Numbered from the stretch's first letter, positions 1-8,331 are shown. The stretch is DNA of 38,712 bases from Pseudonocardia sp. (GCA_019244295.1 JAFASX010000068.1:1-38712), one strand, 5' to 3'. Made by a program: numbers and translations. Notes: generated by a model from the letters alone, not told the origin.

Positions 1-167
1 ACCTGCTGGATGGGGCGCGAAGATCGTTGAGAGCCGCGGAAGACGCCCGACTCGCCGAGCATGGCCACGCCGGCCTGGATCGGAAGGCCATTCGGTTGGC
101 GGGACGCGCGTCGAAGTACACGTCGGCGCGACAGAGCAGCCGCAGAGATGTGTGCTCTGCCTTCGGC

Positions 168-2861
168 TCACTCACCCCCCACGGACGCGACTAGTTCACG
201 TGCACGCTCCGCGCGCGGGCCGTACAGGACGGGATCGGTTCGGGCCAACTCGTAGTAGAACTCAGCGGCCTCCCGGGCGGCGGCCAACCCCTCCACCCGC
301 CGGCCCACGTCAGCGAGCCGGTTGGCGAGGTTGTTCACCGAGGTGGCCAGGTCAGGCAGATAGGCATCCCGGTTGAGCGCGACCAACTCCCGGCGCAGCT
401 CGACGGCCTCAGTGGCGGCGGCCAACCCCTCCACCCGCCGGCCCACGTCAGCAAGCCGGTTGGCGAGGTTGTTTACCGAGGTGGCCAGGGCAGGCAGATA
501 GGCATCCTGGTTGAGCGCGACCAACTCCCGGTACAGCTCGACGGCCTCAGTGGCAGCGGCCAACCCCTCCACCCGCCGCCCAACCTCACCCAGGTACACG
601 GCGAGGTTATTCACCGAGGTGGCCAGGTCAGGCAGATAGGCATCCCGGTTGAGCGCGACCAACTCCCGGCGCAGCTCGACGGCCTCAGTGGCGGCGGCCA
701 ACCCCTCCACCCGCCGCCCAACCTCACCCAGCCGGATGGCGAGGTTGTTCACCGAGGTGGCCAGGGCAGGCAGATAGGTCTCACGGTTCTGGTCAGTTGC
801 GACGCGCAGCAGCCGGACCCGAGCCGTGGCGGTTCGGAGGGTGGTTTGTGTCAGCAGCAGGCTGAATCGGGGCAACACCGCGTACAGCTCGTCCAGCTGG
901 GCGAGACCGGCGGCGTCGACGAACCGGTCCAGCGCGGCCAGCACGGGTTGGGGCTGCTCGAGGCGGGGCGCGACCGCGACTGCCGCCCGCGCCCCGGCCA
1001 CCCCGCCGGCCAGGACGGTGTCGGTGATGACCTCGGCCAGGTGCGGGTGCCGCGGGTGCGCCCGGCCGAGCACGGTCAGCGCCTGCTCCAGCTGGCCCGG
1101 GCTGGCGTGGGTCATCGGCCCGCTGATCAGGGCCGGGCAGTCACCGCCGGGCCCGAGGGTGGTGCCGATGAAGTACTCGCCGAGCGGGTCGGGCTGCAGC
1201 CCCGACCAGTAGCGTCCGCTGTCCCGATACAGGGTCGCCAGCCAGTCCGCGGCGTTGGTCACCACGTCGGGGGTCGCGGGGCCGACGGCGGTAGCCAGGA
1301 CACGGTGCGCCTCTTCTCGGGTGGAGGCGCCCCACAGGGTGGCGGTGGCGACTAGGCACCGCCGGGTGGCGGGGGCGAGGGTGATCCCGAACCGGTCGGC
1401 CACCCGCGACCAGTAACGGGCCTCGTGCTCCAGCAACACCGCCTGCGCATCCCGCGCCGCATCTGTCGTTGTGGGGACGGGGTCCCCGGCGTGCAGCAGC
1501 GCGGCCAGGGCGTGCATCTGCACGGCCAGGATGGTCCGGAAACGCTCGCCGTCTAGGATCGGTTCGACCATCCCGGCGGCGACGTCCGGCCACGCGATGC
1601 CCTGGTAGGTGTCCAGGACGGCCAACCGGGACGCCAGCGCATCGACGGCCTCTCGCCAGGCGCGCCGCCGCCCGTCGGGGTCGGGCTCGACCGGGCCCAA
1701 GCTCACCACGATGCGCTCATCGGCCAGCACCGATAGATGCGCAACGGGGGCGACCCGGTCGGTGCGCCAGGCCCCGGCGGTGCGGGCCAGCAGCAGTAGC
1801 CGCACCTTGGCCTCGGCCTGGTCCAGCGCGGCGATCAACGGGTCCAGCTGGGCGGTGCGGCCCTCGGCGTAGTCGACTACCACCAGCGTCGGCACCGCCA
1901 CCTGGGCCAGCACGGCGATGTCCTCGCTGGTAGCGTGTTCGCCGAGCACGAGCGTCGCCCACCCCCGGCCTGTGAGCGAGCCGGCGAGGTGGCGGGCCAG
2001 TCGGGTCTTGCCCTGACCCCCGGCACCGACCACCAGCCGCACCCCCGACCACTGCTCGGACTGGCACCACAACCGCAGCTGCTCCAGTTCCGGGCGGGCC
2101 CGGAACGGAGCGGTCGCGGCGTCGGCGCGCAACAGCTCCGCCGGCGACGCCGGAAGCGACACCGGTTCGGCCAGCCCGGCCAGCTCCACCGGCTCCACGA
2201 TCGGCGTCCGCCCGGTGTGCTCGGCCACCACCCGCGCGAACCCGGGATCGGCGGCCACGGCGGTGATCGGCACGGTGATCAGCCGGCGGCTGGCGAACCC
2301 CGCCGGATCGACCGTGACGATCCCCACCAGCAAACCCCGGCACAGCACCGCCGCCCCGCACATCCCCCGCCAGCCCGACCCATCCGGACCGGGCTCGGCC
2401 GGCGGATTGGTCACCTCCACGGCATACAGCCCCGACTTGACCAGCGACCGCGGGTTGACCACACCAATCGCGTGATGGGTTTCCCGCCGCCGCGGGGTCG
2501 CCACCACCGCCGGAAACCCCGTTGCTTCACACCCCTGCCCGGCCCGGGTTGTGACCAACCGGCCCCACCGCACCGGATGCCGCCACACCGGCTCAACCCA
2601 ATCGCGGCCGGTGATCTCCAGCAGCGCCACGTCGACATCGTCCACCCACCGCTGCCACACCACCGCGGCATCGACCAACCCGCCGGACTCGCCGCGCACC
2701 TTCACCGTCGCCAACGGCCCTCCGGCCGGGCACACCACATGCGCGGCGGTCAGCACCAACCGCCCGGCCAGCAGAAACCCCGACCCGCACGTCCAGCGCC
2801 CCCGACCTTCCGGATGGTCGGGCCAGTCGCCGTAAACCTCCACCTCACGCCGCACCGCCAC
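168..2861 (-). CDS. Trypsin-like / STAND NTPase / TPR protein, putative conflict-system effector-sensor
   Basis: An 897-residue three-part protein. The N-terminus (about 15-210) is a trypsin-like fold with His41 in LTAAH and Asp77 in DVALL. The residue expected to be the serine nucleophile is Cys168 (GMCGAAV, where GMSGAAV is usual in this family). Next comes a STAND-type P-loop NTPase with Walker A GAGGQGKT (279-286), a Walker B-like VVVDY (Asp330) and a likely sensor Arg360. The C-terminus has four 46-residue TPR units (about 700-883) that are almost identical. Trypsin-STAND-TPR proteins are known from actinobacterial NTP-dependent conflict systems, where the repeats are thought to sense and the N-terminal domain to act; a defence role here is inference. 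The GTG start is supported by GGAG seven bases upstream. It follows the trypco2 gene by 18 bases, so the two form an operon. The target is unknown, and Cys168 may give a cysteine protease or an inactive domain. Confidence 0.85.
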   Translation of the reverse strand: MAVRREVEVYGDWPDHPEGRGRWTCGSGFLLAGRLVLTAAHVVCPAGGPLATVKVRGESGGLVDAAVVWQRWVDDVDVALLEITGRDWVEPVWRHPVRWGRLVTTRAGQGCEATGFPAVVATPRRRETHHAIGVVNPRSLVKSGLYAVEVTNPPAEPGPDGSGWRGMCGAAVLCRGLLVGIVTVDPAGFASRRLITVPITAVAADPGFARVVAEHTGRTPIVEPVELAGLAEPVSLPASPAELLRADAATAPFRARPELEQLRLWCQSEQWSGVRLVVGAGGQGKTRLARHLAGSLTGRGWATLVLGEHATSEDIAVLAQVAVPTLVVVDYAEGRTAQLDPLIAALDQAEAKVRLLLLARTAGAWRTDRVAPVAHLSVLADERIVVSLGPVEPDPDGRRRAWREAVDALASRLAVLDTYQGIAWPDVAAGMVEPILDGERFRTILAVQMHALAALLHAGDPVPTTTDAARDAQAVLLEHEARYWSRVADRFGITLAPATRRCLVATATLWGASTREEAHRVLATAVGPATPDVVTNAADWLATLYRDSGRYWSGLQPDPLGEYFIGTTLGPGGDCPALISGPMTHASPGQLEQALTVLGRAHPRHPHLAEVITDTVLAGGVAGARAAVAVAPRLEQPQPVLAALDRFVDAAGLAQLDELYAVLPRFSLLLTQTTLRTATARVRLLRVATDQNRETYLPALATSVNNLAIRLGEVGRRVEGLAAATEAVELRRELVALNRDAYLPDLATSVNNLAVYLGEVGRRVEGLAAATEAVELYRELVALNQDAYLPALATSVNNLANRLADVGRRVEGLAAATEAVELRRELVALNRDAYLPDLATSVNNLANRLADVGRRVEGLAAAREAAEFYYELARTDPVLYGPRAERARELVASVGGE
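213..764 (-). repeat. Four tandem ~138-bp coding repeats (TPR units)
   Basis: The 3' end of the STAND gene contains four in-frame units at about 764-627, 626-489, 488-351 and 350-213. Each encodes a motif beginning LATSVNNLA and ending DAYLP, except that the last unit diverges at its C-terminal end. The DNA copies are near-identical, so they arose by recent tandem duplication or are being homogenised. Array length could vary between strains. Confidence 0.9.
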
Positions 2862-2879
2862 GCCCGCACTCCGCGCCGG

Positions 2880-3209
2880 TCAGTCCGGTGGTGGGGTGTT
2901 GGCATCGTCAGACACCACGAACGACGCACCTTGAGCCGTCCGCGGACAAAGCTCCACCGTCACCTTGTGCGAGGCACCGCTCGTGCGCTCACCCTTGGCA
3001 TCCGCGGTAACTACCCAGAACTTCACCCCACCCGAGCCTCCGGCAACCCGCTTCACCTCACCCGCGAACTCGATCACCACCTTGTCCACCGAGAACGTCA
3101 GCACCTGCCCCGCCACCGTCCGCCGGCTCACCGCCTGCGCCGCGATCAACTGCTCCCGCACCACCTCAATCGCATCCGACAACTCCACCCACCCGTCCTC
3201 ACTCACCAC
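2880..3209 (-). CDS. Trypco2 (trypsin-co-occurring domain 2) family protein
   Basis: About 109 residues. The N-terminal helix motif ELSDAIEVVREQL is followed by a beta-rich segment (VIEFAGEVKR, then GGVKFWVV) and a Ser/Thr-rich HKVTVEL stretch. This is the pattern of the trypco2 family, small proteins encoded next to trypsin-like proteases in predicted actinobacterial conflict systems. The longer reading frame upstream (to 3506) has no family similarity. I therefore place the start at tandem GTG codons (3209 or 3206), preceded by a G-rich Shine-Dalgarno-like stretch. Its stop is 18 bases before the protease-STAND gene on the same strand, which fits an operon. Its biochemical role is unknown; it may recognise the signal or be the partner or substrate of the protease domain. 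Confidence 0.8.
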   Translation of the reverse strand: MVSEDGWVELSDAIEVVREQLIAAQAVSRRTVAGQVLTFSVDKVVIEFAGEVKRVAGGSGGVKFWVVTADAKGERTSGASHKVTVELCPRTAQGASFVVSDDANTPPPD

Positions 3210-3222
3210 GCCCCCCAATTCC

Positions 3223-3271
3223 CTGTAACGGCCTACATCAGAAGTCGCCACCGCGAACGCCCTCGTTACAG
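3223..3271. promoter_or_regulatory. Inverted repeat upstream of the trypco2 operon
   Basis: CTGTAACG (3223-3230) and CGTTACAG (3264-3271) form a perfect 8-bp inverted repeat whose centres are about 41 bp apart, roughly four helical turns. It lies about 14 bases upstream of the trypco2 start. A paired operator is possible, but no regulator is identified. Confidence 0.3.
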
Positions 3272-3495
3272 CCAAGCCACAGGTGTCCCCATGAATGACC
3301 CCCAGCGCGGGCGGTGACGGCGGTGCGAAGGAAGTTCGTCGAGCAGGGCGGCGACCTCGGTGAGGTGGCGCACCGAGCGGGCCTGAAGTCGTGCGACCGG
3401 ACCAGCCGGGCCTGGCAATGCCAACGTAGTCGAGGCGAACTGATCTCAAACCGCTCGCGGAGCCTACGTCCGGGTTGCAAGGGTTCTTGACGACG
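3272..3495. other. Intergenic stretch, nothing recognised
   Basis: A gap between the conflict operon and the toxin-antitoxin pair. A short plus-strand reading frame starts at a GTG near 3314 and ends near 3490, but it resembles no family I know and has no clear ribosome binding site. The region presumably holds the trypco2 promoter. Confidence 0.4.
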
Positions 3496-3828
3496 TCAGC
3501 GTCCACGAACGAGCGTGATGATCTGCTCGATCAGGCGCTCGCGCTGGTCGGGCGCCAGCCGACCGAAGGGCTCACCGAGCAGATCGATCGGCTGCCACAT
3601 CACCCGGTCGGCCAGCGCGACACCGTATTCGGTCTCGGTAGCGAACGCGGTGGCCCGATACCGGGTACCGGTCTCGATCTCCGCGACCAGCACGGTCCGT
3701 GGACCAGCGGCGTTATAGACGTTCGCCGAGACTACTACACACAGCTCACGTTCCCCGGTCAGCGGCGACGGATCGGAGATCAGCACATCGCCCTGAGCTG
3801 GCCACGCCCCAGCCGCCGGTGAGCTCAC
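3496..3828 (-). CDS. MazF/PemK-like toxin of a type II toxin-antitoxin pair
   Basis: About 110 residues starting at GTG 3828, which overlaps the antitoxin stop by four bases (GTGA). The sequence runs QGDVLISDPSPLTGERELCV, then VVSANVYN and a central TVLVAEIET strand. A beta-rich N-terminal two-thirds and a C-terminal helix (PDQRERLIEQIITLV) fit the CcdB/MazF SH3-like barrel. Members are usually ribosome-independent endoribonucleases, but the catalytic Arg and Thr/Ser residues are not obvious enough to name. The genetic layout (antitoxin first, translational coupling) is the strongest evidence. Similarity is moderate, so CcdB-like is an alternative to MazF-like. Confidence 0.65.
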   Translation of the reverse strand: MSSPAAGAWPAQGDVLISDPSPLTGERELCVVVSANVYNAAGPRTVLVAEIETGTRYRATAFATETEYGVALADRVMWQPIDLLGEPFGRLAPDQRERLIEQIITLVRGR

Positions 3829-4070
3829 GCCCCCCGCTTCCACTCGGCCAGCGCCGCGCCACGGGCTCGCGCGCGCCGGACAAGCCGATCGGGATTCTCG
3901 GCCTCGGCGTCGGCAAGCATGGCCAAGTGGGCGGCGACCGCACGGCGAGCCAACTCGGCCAGCAACGCCTCGTTCACCAGTCCCGACACCGTCGTCCCAC
4001 TCTCCCGCGCCGCCTCGGCCGCGCGGGCGTACGTGGCATCCGGCAACGACACACCGATCTTGACAGTCAC
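3825..4070 (-). CDS. Ribbon-helix-helix antitoxin
   Basis: About 81 residues beginning MTVKIGVSLPD, the typical short N-terminal beta strand of a ribbon-helix-helix DNA-binding protein. Two helices follow (TYARAAEAARES, then TVSGLVNEALLAEL) and then a charged C-terminal tail that would bind the toxin. I choose GTG 4070 over the upstream TTG 4094 for two reasons. The protein starts at the family position. A -10 box TATACT also sits six bases before the GTG, the spacing of a leaderless actinobacterial mRNA. It overlaps the toxin gene by four bases. Confidence 0.75.
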   Translation of the reverse strand: MTVKIGVSLPDATYARAAEAARESGTTVSGLVNEALLAELARRAVAAHLAMLADAEAENPDRLVRRARARGAALAEWKRGA

Positions 4071-4091
4071 ACCGATAGTATAACCATCGGT
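4071..4091 (-). promoter_or_regulatory. Leaderless promoter and candidate antitoxin operator
   Basis: On the minus strand TATACT (4082-4077) is followed by six bases and then the antitoxin GTG, so transcription probably starts at the start codon. An inverted repeat ACCGAT (4071-4076) / ATCGGT (4086-4091) brackets the -10 box, as expected for an autoregulatory RHH operator. No good -35 box is visible. Confidence 0.5.
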
Positions 4092-4150
4092 CAAACCACA
4101 CTCTCACCTACCTGACGCCGGCACTACTGGAGGATCGGGACAGCTCGATC

Positions 4151-5140
4151 TCACGCACTCCCATAGCTGTGCGCGCGGGCATGCTCGCTTTGCATCCCCC
4201 GGCGCGGGCGCAGCTCGCGGGGCAGCGAGAACGTCAGCGTCTCCTCAGCGGTGCTGATCTCTTCAACATCGGTCCAGCCATGCTCCGCCAGGTAATCAAG
4301 TACACCTCGGACCAGCACCTCAGGCACCGAGGCTCCGCTGGTCACCCCCACCGTGGCCGTCCCGGCCAGCCACTCGCCGTCAATCTCCCCAGCGAAGTCG
4401 ATGAGATAGCTGGCACCGGCGCCGGCCGAGAGCGCGACCTCGACCAGCCGCTTAGAGTTCGACGAGTTGCGCGAACCAACCACCAACACGACGTCGCAGC
4501 GCGGAGCCATCGCCTTCACCGCGACCTGTCGGTTCTGGGTGGCGTAGCAGATGTCGTCGCTCGGTGGATCCTGCAGGCTGGGGAAACGCTCGCGCAGCAG
4601 CCGAACCGTCTCCATGGTCTCGTCCACGCTGAGCGTGGTCTGAGACAACCACACCACTTTCTCCGGATCCCGCACCCGCACCGAAGCGACATCCTCGGCG
4701 CTTTCCACGAGCTGTATGTGGTCAGGTGCCTCCCCGGCCGTGCCCTCGACCTCCTCGTGCCCGTGGTGGCCGACCAACAAGATGTCGTAGTCGTCGCGAG
4801 CGAACCGCTTGGCCTCCTGATGCACCTTGGTCACCAGCGGACAGGTCGCGTCGATCGTGCGTAAGCCCCGCTCAGCGGCCTGGACATGCACGCTCGGAGC
4901 AACGCCATGGGCCGAAAACACCACGATCGCGCCCTCCGGAACCTGATCCGTTTCGTCCACGAACACCGCACCCCGCTCGGCAAGCGTCTTTACCACGTGC
5001 CGGTTGTGCACGATCTCTTTCCGCACGTACACCGGAGCGCCGTGGGTATCCAACGCTTTCTCCACGGCGACAACCGCTCTATCTACCCCAGCGCAGTAAC
5101 CACGAGGTTTGGCCAACAGGACACGTCTGGTACCCGACAT
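4151..5140 (-). CDS. ispH: 4-hydroxy-3-methylbut-2-enyl diphosphate reductase (IspH/LytB)
   Basis: 329 residues, the normal family length. IspH catalyses the last step of the methylerythritol phosphate pathway, converting HMBPP to IPP and DMAPP in the cytosol with a [4Fe-4S] cluster. The three cluster cysteines are visible: Cys16 ([10 protein letters not shown]), Cys100 (DATCPLV) and Cys198 ([11 protein letters not shown]). Conserved histidines sit in EIVHNRHVV (His45) and FSAHG (His78), and the RNSSNSKRL diphosphate-binding motif is present. The reading frame stays open upstream, but the ATG at 5140 ([14 protein letters not shown]) matches family starts. It is divergent from the lipid-droplet gene, as for Rv1110 and Rv1109c in M. 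tuberculosis as I recall that map. The Z-prenyl synthase at 19.3 kb draws on its products. Confidence 0.97.
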   Translation of the reverse strand: MSGTRRVLLAKPRGYCAGVDRAVVAVEKALDTHGAPVYVRKEIVHNRHVVKTLAERGAVFVDETDQVPEGAIVVFSAHGVAPSVHVQAAERGLRTIDATCPLVTKVHQEAKRFARDDYDILLVGHHGHEEVEGTAGEAPDHIQLVESAEDVASVRVRDPEKVVWLSQTTLSVDETMETVRLLRERFPSLQDPPSDDICYATQNRQVAVKAMAPRCDVVLVVGSRNSSNSKRLVEVALSAGAGASYLIDFAGEIDGEWLAGTATVGVTSGASVPEVLVRGVLDYLAEHGWTDVEEISTAEETLTFSLPRELRPRRGMQSEHARAHSYGSA

Positions 5141-5270
5141 ATGCGCCAGCCTACGGGGCGACCGGCGAGGGGTCTGACCACAATCCCGAAGCACCGAGGG
5201 CCAACTCGACTCGCCGACAGGCACGGACCAGACCCCACGTTTGCCGTCAAAACCGGTAAGAATGCACAGT

Positions 5271-5888
5271 ATGACGCCGTTGCCCATGCCCATCAGGATC
5301 GCCGCTGGCCTGGTGGCCACCGCCATCGAGGAAGCCCAGCAGCTGCCCCGCAAGCTGGTTGAGCTGCCGGTGACGGCGGTCAGCCAAGCGCTGCAGACGT
5401 CGATGCGGGTGCAGCAGCGGATCACTGAGCTGGCGATCAAGGGCGACCGCGTGCTCAGCTCGCTATATCCCGTTCCCGAGACACCAAGCTGGGCGAGGTT
5501 CGACGAAGACGAGATCACCGAACCAACTCAGTCGGCAAACGGGTTGTCCGACAGGCTCGACGCACCAGACCCATCCGCGTGGGACTCCGCGTGGGACACT
5601 GAAACACCGCTGGTCTCGCCCCCGAGGAAGGTCTCGCCCATCCAGATCGCGCGAGATGCCGAGCAGGACACCGCCGGGACCGAAACAGCCGAAACGGCCG
5701 ACACGGCCAGCGGGCCAGACGGGCTTGAGGAGTACGAGCAATGGTCGCTGGACCAGCTGCGTGGTCGGTTCCAGTCGATGGACTTAACCCAGCTGCGGGC
5801 GCTGTTGGCCTGGGAAACCAGCCACCAGGATCGGCCCTCCTATGTGACGTTGTTGACCAACCGGATAGCGAGCATCACCGATCGGTGA
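5271..5888 (+). CDS. Putative lipid droplet-associated protein (Rv1109c-like)
   Basis: 205 residues with no enzymatic motif. The N-terminus has an amphipathic or hydrophobic segment ([20 protein letters not shown]), then an [18 protein letters not shown] helix, an acidic disordered middle (about 75-150, rich in Thr, Glu, Ala, Asp) and a C-terminal helical block with [20 protein letters not shown]. The same architecture in the same place between ispH and xseA is found across mycobacteria and Pseudonocardiales, where it has been annotated as lipid-droplet-associated. I chose ATG 5271 because related proteins start M-x-PLPxPxR; ATG 5262 lies in frame upstream. Function is by family name only. 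Confidence 0.75.
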   Translation: MTPLPMPIRIAAGLVATAIEEAQQLPRKLVELPVTAVSQALQTSMRVQQRITELAIKGDRVLSSLYPVPETPSWARFDEDEITEPTQSANGLSDRLDAPDPSAWDSAWDTETPLVSPPRKVSPIQIARDAEQDTAGTETAETADTASGPDGLEEYEQWSLDQLRGRFQSMDLTQLRALLAWETSHQDRPSYVTLLTNRIASITDR

Positions 5889-5919
5889 ATCCGCGCGACG
5901 CCCGGGCCAGCCGCGCACC

Positions 5920-7197
5920 GTGACCACCGACCCGGCGATCAATTCCATAACCAGCCCCGAGCACCCATGGCCGGTCCGCACGGTCGCCCGCAAAGTGGCC
6001 GGTTGGATCGACCGGCTGGGCGCGGTGTGGGTCGAGGGTCAACTCACCCAGGTCAACGTCCGCCCGGGGACCAGTACCGCCTTCCTCGTGCTGCGCGACC
6101 CCGCCGCTGACGTCTCACTCACCCTGACCTGCCCCGCCGATCTGGTCCGGGCCGCCGAGGTACCGATCACCGAGGGCAACCGAGTGATCGTGCATGGCAA
6201 GCCGACCTTCTTCCTCGGTCGAGGCACGTTCAGCTTGCGAGTGAGCGAGATCCGCGCGGTGGGTATCGGCGAGCTGCTGGCTCGGATCGAGCGGCTGCGC
6301 ACCCGGTTACGCACCGAAGGGTTGTTCGATCCTGCGCGGAAGCACCGGCTGCCGTTCCTGCCGAGGCAGATCGGGCTGATCACCGGGCGCGCCAGTGCCG
6401 CGGAGCACGATGTGGTGAGCAACGCCCGGCAGCGTTGGCCAGCCGTGCGATTCCGGATCTGCCACACGGCCACCCAAGGCGCGCTGGCGGTCCCACAACT
6501 GCTGGAAGCACTGGCCACGCTGGACAAGGACCCGGAAACCGACGTCATCGTGATCGCCCGAGGCGGCGGCAGTGTGGAGGACCTGCTGCCGTTCTCCGAC
6601 GAAGCGCTGTGCCGAGCGGTAGCCTATGCCCGCACCCCGGTAGTCTCCGCGATCGGCCACGAACCGGACAGCCCTCTCCTCGACCACGTCGCTGACCTGC
6701 GCTGTTCTACTCCGACAGCGGCCGGGCGGACAATCGTGCCAGACTTGGCGGAAGAGACAGCACGAATCGCCGGCCTGCGCGACCGAGCACGGCGCGCGCT
6801 GAGCGGTTGGGTGGACCGCGAATGCCGGCTGCTGGACTCGTTGCGCGCCCGCCCGGCCCTGGCCGACCCGCACCGAAAGCTGGACAACCGGGCACAGGAG
6901 GTGTCGATGCTGAGAGAGAGCGCTCGCCGAGACCTGCTGCGTGGGCTAACCGCCCGGGAAAGCGAGTTGGGCCATCTGCAATCACGCTTGACGAGTCTCG
7001 GGCCGGCGGCCACCCTGGCCAGGGGGTATGCCGTGGTTCAGCGGCTAACCGGTGACCCGGTGCCGCCCGTGTTGCGCTCGACGAGTGAAACCTGCCCCGG
7101 TGACCAGCTGCGCATCCGGCTCGTCGATGGCTCACTGTACGCGCGGGTGGACGTCGCGGCTCACCCCAATGTCAAGGCCAATCGCGGCCCGGACTAA
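5920..7197 (+). CDS. xseA: Exodeoxyribonuclease VII large subunit
   Basis: 425 residues from a GTG. XseA with XseB forms exonuclease VII, which degrades single-stranded DNA to oligonucleotides from both ends. The N-terminal OB-fold (about 15-115; [12 protein letters not shown], then [12 protein letters not shown]) binds DNA. The catalytic domain has the family motifs [34 protein letters not shown] and [30 protein letters not shown]-terminal coiled coil (about 265-370) precedes a final strand. It is normal length and intact. It starts 31 bases after the lipid-droplet gene and is separated from xseB by one unidentified gene. Confidence 0.97.
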   Translation: MTTDPAINSITSPEHPWPVRTVARKVAGWIDRLGAVWVEGQLTQVNVRPGTSTAFLVLRDPAADVSLTLTCPADLVRAAEVPITEGNRVIVHGKPTFFLGRGTFSLRVSEIRAVGIGELLARIERLRTRLRTEGLFDPARKHRLPFLPRQIGLITGRASAAEHDVVSNARQRWPAVRFRICHTATQGALAVPQLLEALATLDKDPETDVIVIARGGGSVEDLLPFSDEALCRAVAYARTPVVSAIGHEPDSPLLDHVADLRCSTPTAAGRTIVPDLAEETARIAGLRDRARRALSGWVDRECRLLDSLRARPALADPHRKLDNRAQEVSMLRESARRDLLRGLTARESELGHLQSRLTSLGPAATLARGYAVVQRLTGDPVPPVLRSTSETCPGDQLRIRLVDGSLYARVDVAAHPNVKANRGPD

Positions 7198-7234
7198 CTC
7201 CAGACACAACCGTCCTACGCGAGAGGAGGACGCC

Positions 7235-7774
7235 ATGGACGACACCGCCACGTTCCTACCGTTCACCCTCGCCACGATCTCCGCTGAACCGAGGCACTGG
7301 CCAGGGCGTGGGTCACCGAACCTTGAGTTCCTAGACCTTGAGTTACTGAACGACGTGGCGAGGCGAGCCGAATGGGGCGCCAGGAACAGCTGGCGGGAGC
7401 TGCTCGGCGGCTGCAGCGGCCCAGCGGGGCAACAGTTCCCGGCACGGCTGCGGCTGCTATCCGGAACCGCCGCGGTCTGCGCTGGGCCTGATTGGTGGGG
7501 CGAGCGCGGACGGCCACATCGCGACTGGCTGACCAGGTACGAGAGTTGGATCGCTGACGCGCTTGCTGAGGGCGATGGCGCCGGGTTCGCCCAAGCCCTG
7601 GCTGGCTACGACGCATCGTTGGCCGGGGCGCTGTTGTGCTCGGCCCACGACCGGGCGACTCATAACCAGGCACACCCGGTGCGTACCGACACCGACCGGG
7701 TTGGCGCTCAGCGGCGCACGCCGTCCAGGAGGATGACCGGATGGGCCAGGCAGACGAGAGCGGTAACGCACTAG
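7235..7774 (+). CDS. Unidentified protein inserted between xseA and xseB
   Basis: 179 residues, start ATG 7235 with a strong Shine-Dalgarno sequence (GAGGAGG). I do not recognise the family. It is Trp- and Arg-rich with a helical central part (LELLNDVARRAEWGARNSW, then DWLTRYESWIADALAEG) and three cysteines; no signal peptide or membrane segment is visible. Its 3' end overlaps the first 34 bases of xseB in another frame, so translation is probably coupled. The C-terminal 30 residues are basic and look unstructured, so the last part may have extended over xseB secondarily. Its position in an exonuclease VII operon suggests but does not show a link to DNA repair. Confidence 0.7.
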   Translation: MDDTATFLPFTLATISAEPRHWPGRGSPNLEFLDLELLNDVARRAEWGARNSWRELLGGCSGPAGQQFPARLRLLSGTAAVCAGPDWWGERGRPHRDWLTRYESWIADALAEGDGAGFAQALAGYDASLAGALLCSAHDRATHNQAHPVRTDTDRVGAQRRTPSRRMTGWARQTRAVTH

Positions 7775-7974
7775 GCGACGAGCTGGGCTACGAACAAGCC
7801 CGCGACGAGCTCATTGAGGTGGTCAAGGCGCTCGAGGTCGGCGGGTTGAGCCTGGACGAGTCAGTCGCGCTGTGGGAGCGTGGCGAGCAGCTCGCTCGAC
7901 TATGCGAGCGGCGGCTGGCTGGCGCCCGGGAGCGAGTGAACGCGGTCCTGAACCAGGGCGACGAAACCAGCTAG
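7741..7974 (+). CDS. xseB: Exodeoxyribonuclease VII small subunit
   Basis: 77 residues, the usual size. The helical hairpin is recognisable: ELGYEQARDELIEVVKALE, then GGLSLDESVALWERGEQLARLC and ERRLAGARERV. These helices cap the XseA coiled coil in exonuclease VII. The ATG lies inside the end of the preceding unknown gene. It is the last gene of the xse operon; the mini IS element begins 12 bases downstream. Confidence 0.95.
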   Translation: MGQADESGNALGDELGYEQARDELIEVVKALEVGGLSLDESVALWERGEQLARLCERRLAGARERVNAVLNQGDETS

Positions 7975-7986
7975 CTCGGACTGCCG

Positions 7987-8331
7987 GGCATTGTCAGGTT
8001 GTTTGTCAGTCGAGGGTGACTGGCGTCTTGACCCCGAAAGCGTGGTTCAGTGCCTGTGGTCAGGCGGCGGTGCGCAGCCCGACGATCTCGTTCCAGGCGG
8101 TGAATCGGGTGGTCATCTTGTGTCGGTGCTGGGCCGCGGTGAGCCGGTGGCGGCGGGGTCAGGAAGTGCGGTGATATCCCGCTGAACACCGAAAGGAACC
8201 GCTGCGCCCCGCCGGGGGAGCGGAACCCTTTTCATCGCTCGTTCCCGCTGCCAGGTCGGTTGATGGAAGTTCTCGGCTCGGTTGTTCAGATACGTCGACC
8301 AACACCCCAGCCCCGTCAACCTGACAATGCC
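7987..8331. mobile_element. 345-bp internally deleted IS6-like element (MITE-like)
   Basis: It is bounded by perfect 15-bp terminal inverted repeats, GGCATTGTCAGGTTG (7987-8001) and CAACCTGACAATGCC (8317-8331). About 315 bp of the interior matches 10664-10978 with about seven differences. On the minus strand it encodes the C-terminal part of an IS6-type transposase (YLNNRAENFHQP, then RERAMKR) followed by a frameshift. That piece is joined directly to about 30 bp of the opposite IS end, so the transposase front was lost by internal deletion. No 8-bp target duplication is evident. It cannot transpose by itself but could be mobilised in trans. Confidence 0.85.

Noticed and set aside
213..764. 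Regular repeats that could be read as a CRISPR or minisatellite array
   Set aside because: The units are 138 bp, contiguous, without unique spacers, and encode in-frame TPR helices of the STAND protein.
1935..3317. Long plus-strand open frame (460 codons) opposite the STAND and trypco2 genes
   Set aside because: It is Arg/Pro/His-rich, has no known motif, and is the GC-driven antisense shadow of two well-supported genes.
5141..5518. N-terminal extension of IspH by about 126 codons
   Set aside because: It overlaps the divergent lipid-droplet gene in antisense and has no family similarity; the ATG at 5140 gives the normal length.
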